Assembly: GCF_017377775.1 (NCBI RefSeq) | Contig: NZ_JAFVLN010000031.1 | Coordinates: 1-41,877, forward strand | Source of the DNA: Streptomyces sp. VRA16 Mangrove soil | Lineage (GTDB): Bacteria > Actinomycetota > Actinomycetes > Streptomycetales > Streptomycetaceae | Direction of reading: 5' to 3' | Length of the DNA: 41,877 bases | Shown: one piece after another, positions 30,495 through 37,971 of the stretch | How positions within the stretch are numbered: position 1 is the stretch's first letter | How the letters are laid out: each line of letters begins with the position of its first letter | Notes under the pieces: generated by a model | The model's database searches: none | Told to the model about the DNA's origin: nothing | The model's input: the letters and a program-made list of their open reading frames with translations, nothing else | Translations under genes and position numbers: made by a program

Positions 30495-31145
30495 ATGCAG
30501 AGTCGAGTCCGCCGTGTAGCCGTCGCCGTAGCTGCCGCCGCCATGCTGCCTCTCGCGCTGACCGCGTGCTCCGGCAGCGACTCCAAGGACAAGGTGTCCG
30601 ACACCGCGTCGACGCCCGCGAAGAAGGGCTCGGACATGCCCAGTCCCTCCGGCGAGATGCCCCAGGCCGACGCGCCCTTCGGCCCCGCCTGCTCCTCGGT
30701 GCCCAAGGACGGCGCCGGCTCGTTCGACGGGATGGCCAAGGACCCGGTCGCCACCGCCGCGTCGAACAACCCTGCCCTGTCGACACTGGTCACCGCGGTG
30801 AAGAAGGCCGGTCTGGTCGACACGCTCAACAACGCCCAGAACATCACCGTCTTCGCCCCGACCAACGACGCCTTCGCCAAGATCCCGAAGGCCGACCTGG
30901 ACAAGGTCCTCAACGACAAGGCCCAGCTCACCAAGATCCTCACGTACCACGTCGTGGGCCAGAAGCTCGCGCCGAAGGACCTGCAGAACGGCTCCTTCGA
31001 CACCTTGGAGAAGTCCAAGCTCACCACGTCGGGCTCCGGTGAGTCCTACAAGGTCAACGACTCGGCCAAGGTGGTCTGCGGCAACGTGAAGACCGCCAAC
31101 GCCAACGTCTACATCATCGACACGGTGCTCATGCCGAAGAGCTGA
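30495..31145 (+). CDS. Fasciclin (FAS1) domain lipoprotein
   Basis: The 216-residue surface lipoprotein has an N-terminal signal and the lipobox LTAC, with Cys25 as the lipidation site. A Ser/Pro/Lys-rich spacer follows, and a FAS1 domain fills about residues 75-214 ('NNPALSTLVTAVKKAGLVDTLNNAQNITVFAPTNDAFAKI', 'LTYHVVGQKL', 'ANANVYIIDTVLMPK'). It is comparable to mycobacterial MPT83/MPT70, the classic SigK targets. GAGGG precedes the ATG, and a SigK-like promoter lies upstream. It may act in adhesion or envelope maintenance outside the cell; the ligand is unknown. Confidence 0.93.
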   Translation: MQSRVRRVAVAVAAAAMLPLALTACSGSDSKDKVSDTASTPAKKGSDMPSPSGEMPQADAPFGPACSSVPKDGAGSFDGMAKDPVATAASNNPALSTLVTAVKKAGLVDTLNNAQNITVFAPTNDAFAKIPKADLDKVLNDKAQLTKILTYHVVGQKLAPKDLQNGSFDTLEKSKLTTSGSGESYKVNDSAKVVCGNVKTANANVYIIDTVLMPKS

Positions 31146-31189
31146 CGGCCGAGGGGCCTGCGCAGGCCTTCAGAGGGTCCGACAACACG

Positions 31190-31231
31190 AGCGGGCGGCG
31201 ATTCGGAGGAGCAGTCGCCGCCCGCTTTCCC
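31190..31231 (+). terminator. Terminator of the fasciclin gene
   Basis: Perfect 12-base arms (31190-31201 and 31215-31226) with a 13-base loop, followed by a pyrimidine-rich run TTCCCTTCCCC. This is a good intrinsic-type terminator. Confidence 0.8.
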
Positions 31232-31367
31232 TTCCCCTGGCTGCCGCCGGAGCGCGGGGCGGCGAGCGACAGCCCGCAGCCCCGGTGCCGACAGAATCTC
31301 CGGCACCGAGGCTGCGTGACTCACCGGCAGGTCAGCCCCGGCCTGCCGTCGCCGCAATGCGGCAGGG

Positions 31368-31712
31368 CTACTTCCACATGCCCCCGTCCTCGCCGTAGCC
31401 CATGTCTCCGTCGTGGTTCATCGAGCCGTGCTGGCCCATGTGGCTCTCGTCCCAGGCGTGGCCCCAGCCGCCGGAGCCGTTGGCACAGGCGTTGCCGAAC
31501 GCCGGGTTGAGCAGACCGATGGCGTTGACGGTGTTGCCGCAGGCGTTGACCGGGACGTGCACGGGAACCTGCACCACGTTGCCGGACAGAACTCCCGGCG
31601 AGCCGATCGCGGCACCCTGAGCACCAGCATCCGCCGCCGCCGCACCCGCCGCGACCAGCACCGCACTACCGACGGACAGCGCGATCGCCGCACTCTTCAG
31701 CACACGAGACAT
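31368..31712 (-). CDS. Chaplin-family surface protein with a Met/His/Gly/Asp-rich tail
   Basis: The 114-residue secreted protein has a signal peptide (about residues 1-28, ending AAADA). One chaplin domain follows ('GSPGVLSGNVVQVPVHVPVNACGNTVNAIGLLNPAFGNACAN', about 36-77) with the two conserved cysteines. Short chaplins normally stop here. This one adds about 36 residues rich in Gly, His, Met and Asp (GWGHAWDESHMGQHGSMNHD and on to GGMWK), an unusual extension that could bind metal. The ATG at 31712 has GAGGAA upstream. Chaplins assemble into amyloid-like films on aerial hyphae and spores. No sortase motif is present, so it should be a released, self-assembling short chaplin. Confidence 0.88.
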   Translation of the reverse strand: MSRVLKSAAIALSVGSAVLVAAGAAAADAGAQGAAIGSPGVLSGNVVQVPVHVPVNACGNTVNAIGLLNPAFGNACANGSGGWGHAWDESHMGQHGSMNHDGDMGYGEDGGMWK

Positions 31713-33172
31713 GACGCATTCCTCTTCATTCGCACAGCCCCCGCCCGGTGGACGGGAACGAAGAACTGGCTGCTCTTCAAGCGTCATCCGGAGCCTCACC
31801 CCGAGTGGATTGGCCAACTGGCGCGACTTCACCCGTCCGGACCACACGCGCCGAAGAACCCGCTCTCGACCTGGCCGAAGGGTGGATCATCGACCTGCCG
31901 CAGGGAGCTCATACTGAGCGGCCCGACCACACCTCAGCCCGTCTTCACGCCACGCTTCGTCACGGCGGATCGGAGCCCGTGCTGGACACGACGGCTTCTT
32001 GCCCACCCCCGGAGCGACCGGGGAGGGCCGGGCCACCCCACCGGCGACGCGTCTCAACCAGGCACCGGTGCAGCGGGGGATGGCATCGATGTTTCCAGAA
32101 CGCGGAGGCCAAGAGCCCGCCCAGTAGCTCAAGGCCCAGCACCATCAACAGGGACAACGACGCGAATACCTTCCGCTCGCCCGATCTAGGGCATCTCAGC
32201 GCACTGCCCACACCCCGTAACGCTCAGCCGTGGCCCTCGAACTGGTCTCGTCCTCCCAGCGCACCTCCTTGTCATCCACGGCTGGGCGGCCGCGGGAGTC
32301 TGTCCGCCCGTCGATGCACGTGGCCGGAGCAGCCGCCCCACGGCGACGGACGGCGGCCGTGGCAGAGCGATCAGGGCGGCAGCCACCACGGCTGCGCCCC
32401 CGGAGAACGTCCCAGTTGGTGTCCCACGCTGACGGCACAAGGCACGCACTGCCCAGCCGGACGAGTTCGTCGGGGGTGTGGATGCCGGTGCCGTGAGGGT
32501 GATGGTCGGTCATGTGCATCAGACCGTATGCCGCCGCGGTGGGGGACGCTCGACCGGTCGGCCGTGTTCAAGGCAGGCGACGGTCGGCGCCAACTTCGAG
32601 GAACTTGTAGGAGCCGGTGAGCCTCGCGTCGTCGTTGGCCAGGACAACGACGGAAGCAAAGTCTTCGCGCTCTCACCTCGCCCGTCCGCAGCGCTCACGG
32701 ACGCCGAGCAGGCCAGCTTGCGCGACTCCATAAGGAGGCCGGCGAGGTCGTCGGCGCGGATCGCCGATGCGATCGTGGGCCATCTCGCCACTCTGGCCAC
32801 TCTCGCCAGTGACGCCCGACGTCGGAACCAGAGCGTCCACTGCTCAAGTCCCAGCCAGATCACCCCGCGCCGCTACTCGACACGATCACCTGCGCCTCCT
32901 CGCCCACTTGTCGACGTACACCGATCCGTTCAGGTCGCAAAGGGTGCCCGACGCGACTCCTCCGTCGATACTGGCGATGAACCGACAACGACCGATACCG
33001 AGATCAAATGACACCCCGTCAGGAAAGACAGGAAGAGGTTCAGCCACAGCCCCTCCCGCCACCGCCGACAACCGCCAGAAGCCGCCGCCAAGATCAACCA
33101 TCGCCCACACCCGATCCGACCAGGCACTACGCAGGTCAAGACACTGCCCGCTATCGTCACCCGGAGGTACCA
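31713..33172. other. 1.46 kb without a convincing gene
   Basis: No frame in this interval combines a plausible start, codon bias and recognisable similarity. GC content and third-position bias appear lower than in flanking genes. A few frames of 80-290 codons are open on both strands but look like non-coding readings. The interval could be decayed coding DNA. The dhaK promoter should lie in its last 100-200 bases. Confidence 0.55.
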
Positions 33173-34165
33173 GTGAGAATGTTGATCAACGTGGCCGAGA
33201 CCGTCGTCGCCGACGCCCTGCGCGGGATGGCGGCCGCTCACCCCGAGTTGACCGTCGACGTCGAGAACCGGGTGATCCTGCGCCGGGACGCGCCGGTCGC
33301 CGGGAAGGTGGCGTTGGTGTCGGGCGGCGGGTCGGGGCACGAGCCGTTGCACGGGGGGTTCGTCGGGCCCGGGATGCTGTCGGCGGCCTGCCCCGGTGAG
33401 GTGTTCACGTCGCCGGTGCCCGATCAGATGGTGCGGGCCGCGGCCGCCGTGGACAGCGGCGCCGGCGTGCTGTTCATCGTGAAGAACTACACCGGTGACG
33501 TGCTGAACTTCGACATGGCGGCCGAACTCGCCGAGGACGAGGGCATTCAGGTCGCGAAGGTTCTGGTGAACGACGATGTGGCGGTGACCGACAGTCTCTA
33601 CACCGCCGGCCGGCGCGGCACCGGAGCCACCCTGTTCGTGGAGAAGATCGCAGGGGCCGCCGCCGAGGAGGGGCAGCCGCTGGAGCGGGTCGAGTCGATC
33701 GCGCGGCAGGTCAATGAGCGGTCGCGGAGTTTCGGTGTCGCGCTCAGCGCGTGCAGTACGCCGGCGAAGGGTGCACCGACCTTTGAACTCCCCGCGGGCG
33801 AGCTGGAGTTGGGCATCGGTATCCACGGCGAGCCGGGGCGTGAGCGGCGGCCCATGATGACGTCGGGCGAGATCGCGGACTTCGCCGTGAACGCCGTACT
33901 CGAGGACCTCAACCCGAGCAGCCCCGTGCTGGCGCTCGTCAACGGGATGGGGGCCACGCCGCTGCTCGAACTGTACGGGTTCAACGCGGAGGTGCAGCGG
34001 GTGCTCGGCGAGCGGGGCGTGCCGGTGGCGCGGACGCTCGTCGGCAACTACGTCACCTCGCTCGACATGGCGGGCGCCTCCGTCACGCTCTGCGAGGCGG
34101 ACGAGGAGCTGCTGCGGCTGTGGGACGCGCCGGTCAGCACGGCGGGTCTGCGCTGGGGCTGCTGA
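33173..34165 (+). CDS. dhaK: PTS-dependent dihydroxyacetone kinase, substrate-binding subunit DhaK
   Basis: The 330-residue subunit has 'GKVALVSGGGSGHEPLHGGFVGPGML' (about residues 42-67), the DhaK substrate-site region, and 'GIGIHGEPGRER', whose His forms the covalent hemiaminal with dihydroxyacetone. The GTG at 33173 is chosen for its GGAGG site five bases upstream; an ATG two codons later is an alternative. It is the first gene of dhaK-dhaL-dhaM. With DhaL it phosphorylates dihydroxyacetone to DHAP using phosphate relayed from the PTS through DhaM. The operon links glycerol or dihydroxyacetone use to glycolysis. Confidence 0.95.
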   Translation: MRMLINVAETVVADALRGMAAAHPELTVDVENRVILRRDAPVAGKVALVSGGGSGHEPLHGGFVGPGMLSAACPGEVFTSPVPDQMVRAAAAVDSGAGVLFIVKNYTGDVLNFDMAAELAEDEGIQVAKVLVNDDVAVTDSLYTAGRRGTGATLFVEKIAGAAAEEGQPLERVESIARQVNERSRSFGVALSACSTPAKGAPTFELPAGELELGIGIHGEPGRERRPMMTSGEIADFAVNAVLEDLNPSSPVLALVNGMGATPLLELYGFNAEVQRVLGERGVPVARTLVGNYVTSLDMAGASVTLCEADEELLRLWDAPVSTAGLRWGC

Positions 34166-34216
34166 GGATCCGGTCGCGCCCGGCCCGTCAACGTACCTAC
34201 CAGGCAAGGAGATCAA

Positions 34217-34828
34217 GTGCTCGACGCCGATTTCTTCCGGCGCTGGATGTTCGCGACCGCCGAGGCCGTGGACCACGAGGCCGCCCGCCTCACCGAACTC
34301 GACTCGGCGATCGGTGACGCCGACCACGGGGCCAATCTGCAGCGCGGGTTCACCGCGGTGGCGCAGGCCCTGGAGAAGGACGCTCCGGACACGCCGGGGG
34401 CCGTACTCGCCCTCGCGGGACGGCAGTTGATCTCGAAGGTGGGCGGCGCCTCGGGTCCGTTGTACGGGACGCTGCTGCGCCGCACGGGCAAGGCGCTCGG
34501 CGACGCGGCCGGCGTCAGCGAGGCGGAGCTGGCGGCCGCGTTGCGCGCCGGGGTGGACGCCGTCGCCGCGCTCGGCGGGGCCGCGCCGGGCGACAAGACC
34601 ATGATCGACGCGCTGGTGCCGGCCGTGGACGCGTTCGAGGACGGGGACTTCGCGGCGGCCAGGGCCGCGGCCGAGCACGGGGCGGAGGCGACGACACCGC
34701 TGCAGGCCCGCAAGGGGCGCGCCAGTTATCTGGGGCCGCGCAGCATCGGGCACCAGGACCCCGGGGCCACGTCGTCGGCGCTGCTGATCGGCGCGCTGGC
34801 CGAGACGGCCGAGAGGAGCGCGCGATGA
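34217..34828 (+). CDS. dhaL: Dihydroxyacetone kinase, ADP-binding subunit DhaL
   Basis: The 203-residue all-helical subunit shows the DhaL signatures 'LTELDSAIGDADHGANLQRGF' (about residues 25-45), whose Asp residues bind Mg, and 'VGGASGPLYGTLL', 'GAAPGDKTMIDALVPA' and 'GHQDPGATSSALLI'. DhaL holds ADP permanently as a cofactor and is phosphorylated by DhaM. The start is GTG at 34217, with AAGGAG upstream. It lies 51 bases after dhaK and overlaps dhaM by four bases (ATGA), so all three subunits should be made together. Confidence 0.95.
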   Translation: MLDADFFRRWMFATAEAVDHEAARLTELDSAIGDADHGANLQRGFTAVAQALEKDAPDTPGAVLALAGRQLISKVGGASGPLYGTLLRRTGKALGDAAGVSEAELAAALRAGVDAVAALGGAAPGDKTMIDALVPAVDAFEDGDFAAARAAAEHGAEATTPLQARKGRASYLGPRSIGHQDPGATSSALLIGALAETAERSAR

Positions 34829-35238
34829 GCGACGCGGACAAGCCGGTCGGCATCGTGCTCGTCTCGCACAGCAAGGAGGTCGCCGAGTCGGTGGCGCGGC
34901 TCGCGGCCGGACTCGCCGGGGGCGGCGACCTGGCCCCCGTCGCCGCGGCGGGCGGCACCGAGGACGGCGGTCTCGGGACCAGCTCCGAGCTGATCTCGGC
35001 GGCCGCCGCGTCCGTCGACCGCGGGGCGGGCGTCGCCGTGCTCGTGGACCTCGGCAGCGCGGTGCTCACCGTGAAGTCGCTGCTTGCCGAAGGCGACGAA
35101 CTCCCGGACGGGACACGGCTCGTGGACGCCCCGTTCGTGGAGGGCGCGGTCGCGGCCGTCGTCTCCGCTTCGGCGGGGGCGGACCTGGAGGCGGTGGTGG
35201 CCTCCGCCGCGGAGGCGTACACGTACCGCAAGGAGTGA
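34825..35238 (+). CDS. dhaM: Dihydroxyacetone kinase phosphotransfer subunit DhaM
   Basis: The 137-residue protein is the mannose-type EIIA domain only. Its active His is in 'IVLVSHSKEVAESVARLAAGL' (about residue 14), and 'DRGAGVAVLVDLGSAVLTVKSLL' is the family core. It would accept phosphate from HPr and pass it to DhaL-ADP. Unlike E. coli DhaM it carries no fused HPr or EI domains, which is normal for short Gram-positive DhaM. The ATGA overlap with dhaL shows coupling. A terminator hairpin follows immediately. Confidence 0.93.
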   Translation: MSDADKPVGIVLVSHSKEVAESVARLAAGLAGGGDLAPVAAAGGTEDGGLGTSSELISAAAASVDRGAGVAVLVDLGSAVLTVKSLLAEGDELPDGTRLVDAPFVEGAVAAVVSASAGADLEAVVASAAEAYTYRKE

Positions 35239-35242
35239 GGGG

Positions 35243-35271
35243 ACCGGGGTGGGCGCACCGCCCACCCCGGT
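35243..35271. terminator. Bidirectional terminator between dhaM and the chitosanase gene
   Basis: Perfect 13-base arms (35243-35255 and 35259-35271) with a CAC loop lie between convergent stops and should end both transcripts. Confidence 0.8.
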
Positions 35272-35274
35272 GCG

Positions 35275-35994
35275 TCAGTCGGCGGCGAGGAACTTCTTCG
35301 CCGCCGCCTGCCCCGCCGTGACCGCCGCCGCGTGGCTCTCGATGGGGCGGGCCGTCACCCCGGGGAAGAGGATGTACGTGACCTCGTCGGCGGTGCCGCC
35401 GCGCACCGGGTCGGGGTCGATGCCGAGGGCGCGGGCGGCCGCGTGGGACGCCTCGCCGATGATGTCGCTCGGGCCCGTGTCACCGACGACCGCGTACAGG
35501 ACCCTGCCGCGATGCACGAGAGCCGCGACGGTGCCGCCGCGGACGCCGGAGCGGGCCGGGTTCCACCGTCGGCTCGCGCCCGGCACCACCACGTACGGCA
35601 GCCGCTCGGCGCTCAACTGCCGTCCGTCGGACTGCTGGTAGGCCGTGGCGTCGAGGAACAGCGGGTCGGTGCGGCGGTTGCAGCGGCGCCCCGGGCGGCC
35701 GTCGCAGTCGATGTCGAGGTCGGCCTTCCAGTACACCGCGCCGCCCCGCCCGCACACGGGGATGTCCGCGCGAGCCCCGTCGTCGGCGCGAAAGCGCCCC
35801 GCCGAGATCTGCCGGCAGCCGCGGACGGCGGCGAGCAGGTCGGCGGCCCGGACCCCGCCCTCCCGTACGGACCGCGCCACGCCCGGCCCCTGAGGTGCGG
35901 CAGGACCGGGCTCGGCGGACGCCGCGGGCAGCGCCGCGGGGGCCAGGAGGGCGACGCCGCAGGCGGCGGTGAGGAGCAGCAGGCGAGGGTGCAC
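35275..35994 (-). CDS. Secreted GH75 chitosanase
   Basis: The 239-residue exported enzyme has a Sec-type signal (about residues 1-27, ending AASA). Its GH75 core reads 'AVYWKADLDIDCDGRPG' (about 85-101), 'DPLFLDATAYQQSDGRQL' and 'AERLPYVVVPGAS', then 'LYAVVGDTGPSDIIGEASHAAARALGI', giving the catalytic Asp and Glu of the family. It would hydrolyse chitosan outside the cell. GTG at 35994 has GAAGG upstream and begins a proper signal peptide, while the frame further upstream is not signal-like. It is divergent from an FnIII lipoprotein, with a DasR-like site in the 202-base gap. Confidence 0.88.
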   Translation of the reverse strand: MHPRLLLLTAACGVALLAPAALPAASAEPGPAAPQGPGVARSVREGGVRAADLLAAVRGCRQISAGRFRADDGARADIPVCGRGGAVYWKADLDIDCDGRPGRRCNRRTDPLFLDATAYQQSDGRQLSAERLPYVVVPGASRRWNPARSGVRGGTVAALVHRGRVLYAVVGDTGPSDIIGEASHAAARALGIDPDPVRGGTADEVTYILFPGVTARPIESHAAAVTAGQAAAKKFLAAD

Positions 35995-36153
35995 GCAGAT
36001 GCCTTCGGGTCGGGGACAGGTCCGGCCGGGGACGGCCGTGGGGCATACCCGTCCAATCTGGGGCGAGCGCGGCGCGCCGTCCACTGAACGGGGGCCGGAC
36101 GGGAACACTCCCCGCTCACGCCCCTCTTGATGGGGACCCGTCACCCATGCCAT

Positions 36154-36169
36154 ACAGGTCTGTACCAAT
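36154..36169. promoter_or_regulatory. Candidate DasR-responsive element (dre)
   Basis: ACAGGTCTGTACCAAT matches 12 of 16 positions of the dre consensus ACTGGTCTAGACCACT, including both GGTCT and ACCA cores. It lies 28 bases before the GTG of the FnIII lipoprotein gene and 160 bases upstream of the chitosanase start. DasR, the GlcNAc-6-phosphate-responsive GntR regulator, controls chitin and chitosan use in Streptomyces, so the context fits. Confidence 0.6.
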
Positions 36170-36196
36170 CCGGTCCGACCGAGCGGAAGGCATCCC

Positions 36197-37189
36197 GTGC
36201 GACGCGTCCCCCACCGCCCGCTCCTCCCCCGACTGGCCTGCGCCACTGCCCTGTTGACGGCCGTCACCGGCTGCGGCCTGTCGGCCTCCGACGACGGCGC
36301 GGACGGTCCGTCCCTCTCGCCGCCGCTCGGGGTCACCGCCCAGGCCGGCAGCGCCACCACGGTGCACGTGATGTGGAACCGGCCCACGAGCACCGCGAAG
36401 CTCGACGGCTACGAGATCTACCGCGGCTCGGTGCGGGTGCGACGGCTGCCCGCCACCCAGCAGATGGTCGACGTCGTCGGCCTGCGCCCGGGCACGCGGT
36501 ACGTGTTCACCGTGCGGGCCCGCGGCGCGGACGGCGATCCGGGCCCCGCGAGCCGGCGCGTCACCGTGACGACTCCCGCCGCCGTCGCCGCGGACCACAG
36601 CCCGCCCAGCAGACCGGCCGGGGTGCGGGGCTCGGCGGCGGGGGCCCGCTCGGTGTCGCTGTCGTGGCACGGGTCCACCGACGACAGGGGCGTGCTCTCG
36701 TACGACATCTACCAGGGCACGACGAAGATCCACAGCGTGCCGGGGAGCCGGACCCGGGCGGTGCTCACCGGGATGCGGCCGGGCACGGCGTACGCCTTCT
36801 CCGTGCGGGCCCGCGACGCCGCCGACAACACCTCGCCGCCGAGCGCGACCGTGAAGCTGACCACCGCTCAGGGCACGGACCAGGGGTCCGACACCGCACC
36901 GGCCGACTTCCGCGCCACGGCGCGGCGCTCCGACGGGGCGTACTACATCGATCTGACGTGGACGGCGCCGAACACGGGCGGGGAGGTTCCGGCCTACCAG
37001 GTCCACTTGGACGGCAAACAGGCGACCACGGTCGTCTGGGGCGAGAGCGCGCCGAAGGACACGGCGAAGTACAGCTTCTACATCGGCACCGAGACGGGCG
37101 CCCGGCACCGGGTGCGGATCAGGGCGCAGCTGCCGGACGGGACGTGGGGCGCGTTCTCGCCGGAGCGGACGGTGACCACGCGTCAGTAG
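36197..37189 (+). CDS. Lipoprotein with three fibronectin type III modules
   Basis: The 330-residue surface lipoprotein has a signal with lipobox VTGC (Cys26). Three FnIII domains follow at about residues 42-128, 135-225 and 232-328. The first two have the 'LDGYEIYRG...GLRPGTRYVFTVRARGADG' pattern; the third is more divergent ('VPAYQVHLDGKQATTVVWG'). No catalytic domain is attached. FnIII modules usually accompany polysaccharide hydrolases in actinobacteria, so a carbohydrate- or chitosan-binding helper role is plausible beside the divergent GH75 enzyme. The start is GTG at 36197, with GCGGAAGG upstream. The dre-like site in its promoter supports co-regulation. Confidence 0.88.
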   Translation: MRRVPHRPLLPRLACATALLTAVTGCGLSASDDGADGPSLSPPLGVTAQAGSATTVHVMWNRPTSTAKLDGYEIYRGSVRVRRLPATQQMVDVVGLRPGTRYVFTVRARGADGDPGPASRRVTVTTPAAVAADHSPPSRPAGVRGSAAGARSVSLSWHGSTDDRGVLSYDIYQGTTKIHSVPGSRTRAVLTGMRPGTAYAFSVRARDAADNTSPPSATVKLTTAQGTDQGSDTAPADFRATARRSDGAYYIDLTWTAPNTGGEVPAYQVHLDGKQATTVVWGESAPKDTAKYSFYIGTETGARHRVRIRAQLPDGTWGAFSPERTVTTRQ

Positions 37190-37351
37190 CCGCGGGATGG
37201 GCCGGACGACGGAACGTGTCACCTGCCCGGCGGCCGTCCGCATGCGCGCGTGGCCGTACGGACTTTGGCTGTGCGTCAGGCAGCACGGGCTTTGCCGACT
37301 CGGGCGGGGCACGGAACGTACCGCCTCCCGTGCCGCCGGAGGGCAGACAGC

Positions 37352-37843
37352 ATGCGCATCACCTCGACCATCGCTCGCTCGGGACTCACCGTCGCCGCGG
37401 CGGCCGTGCTGCCGCTGACGCTGGCCGCCCCGGCGGCGCACGCCAACGGCATCACGGTCACCACCGGCGACTCCTCGGTGACCGCCACCACCAGCGCCTG
37501 CCCGAACGGCGGCAACGGCGCACTCCTGGCCGCGGGCCAGGCCGACTTCGCGCAGGGCAGGCAGATGGCTCTCACCTCGGGCAGCGCCACCTGGACCGGC
37601 GTCTCCTCGGGGACGTACACGGTCGTGCTCGTGTGCACGGACGGTTCGACGGCGGGCACCCAGTCGGTGACCGTCACGGCGAGCCCCACGATCTCGGCGA
37701 CGTCGAGTCCGCTGGGCGGCGTCAGGGGCGGGCTCGGCGGCGCGTCCGAGGACTACGGCACGCTGACGTTCGCCGCGGGCGGGGCTCTGGTGGCCGCTGC
37801 CGTCGTCGGTGGCGTCTGGTATCTGCGGCGCCGGGGCGCCTGA
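37352..37843 (+). CDS. Small secreted surface protein with a C-terminal membrane anchor
   Basis: The 163-residue protein has a signal peptide (about residues 1-32, ending AHA), a Thr/Ser-rich beta-type outer domain with two cysteines ('TSACPNGG' and 'VVLVCTDG'), and a C-terminal hydrophobic segment ('FAAGGALVAAAVVGGVWYL', about 140-158) ending in RRRGA. The anchor layout resembles cell-wall proteins, but no LPxTG/LAxTG motif is seen before the segment, so it is probably a membrane-anchored surface protein. GGAGGG precedes the ATG. The function is not recognised. A strong terminator follows. Confidence 0.8.
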   Translation: MRITSTIARSGLTVAAAAVLPLTLAAPAAHANGITVTTGDSSVTATTSACPNGGNGALLAAGQADFAQGRQMALTSGSATWTGVSSGTYTVVLVCTDGSTAGTQSVTVTASPTISATSSPLGGVRGGLGGASEDYGTLTFAAGGALVAAAVVGGVWYLRRRGA

Positions 37844-37859
37844 CACGGGAGCGTGGCAC

Positions 37860-37892
37860 GAGGGCCGCCGCCCGGGCCGGGCGGCGGCCCTC
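37860..37892 (+). terminator. Strong terminator after the surface protein gene
   Basis: Perfect 15-base arms (37860-37874 and 37878-37892) with a GGC loop, followed by TTGTCGTC. Confidence 0.85.
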
Positions 37893-37971
37893 TTGTCGTC
37901 GCGACGCGTCGCGGCTTACGGTCCCCGGAGCCGGCCGTGTGTGTCGCGACAGCCTTGGGGGCAGCGTGGGT

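Noticed and set aside
31748..32620. A 290-codon frame in the gene-poor gap
   Set aside because: No good start, poor codon bias, and a Pro/Arg/Ser/His-rich composition typical of non-coding readings.
32478..33011. A 177-codon frame before dhaK
   Set aside because: The middle looks somewhat protein-like (DAEQASLRDSIRRPARSS), but the ends do not and no family was recognised; left as unassigned.
36166..36190. A fourth SigK-like promoter before the FnIII gene (ACCAATCC then CGGAAG)
   Set aside because: The spacer between the boxes is only 12 bases, too short compared with 16-17 in the other three. The CCAATCC overlaps the DasR-like site, which explains the sequence better.
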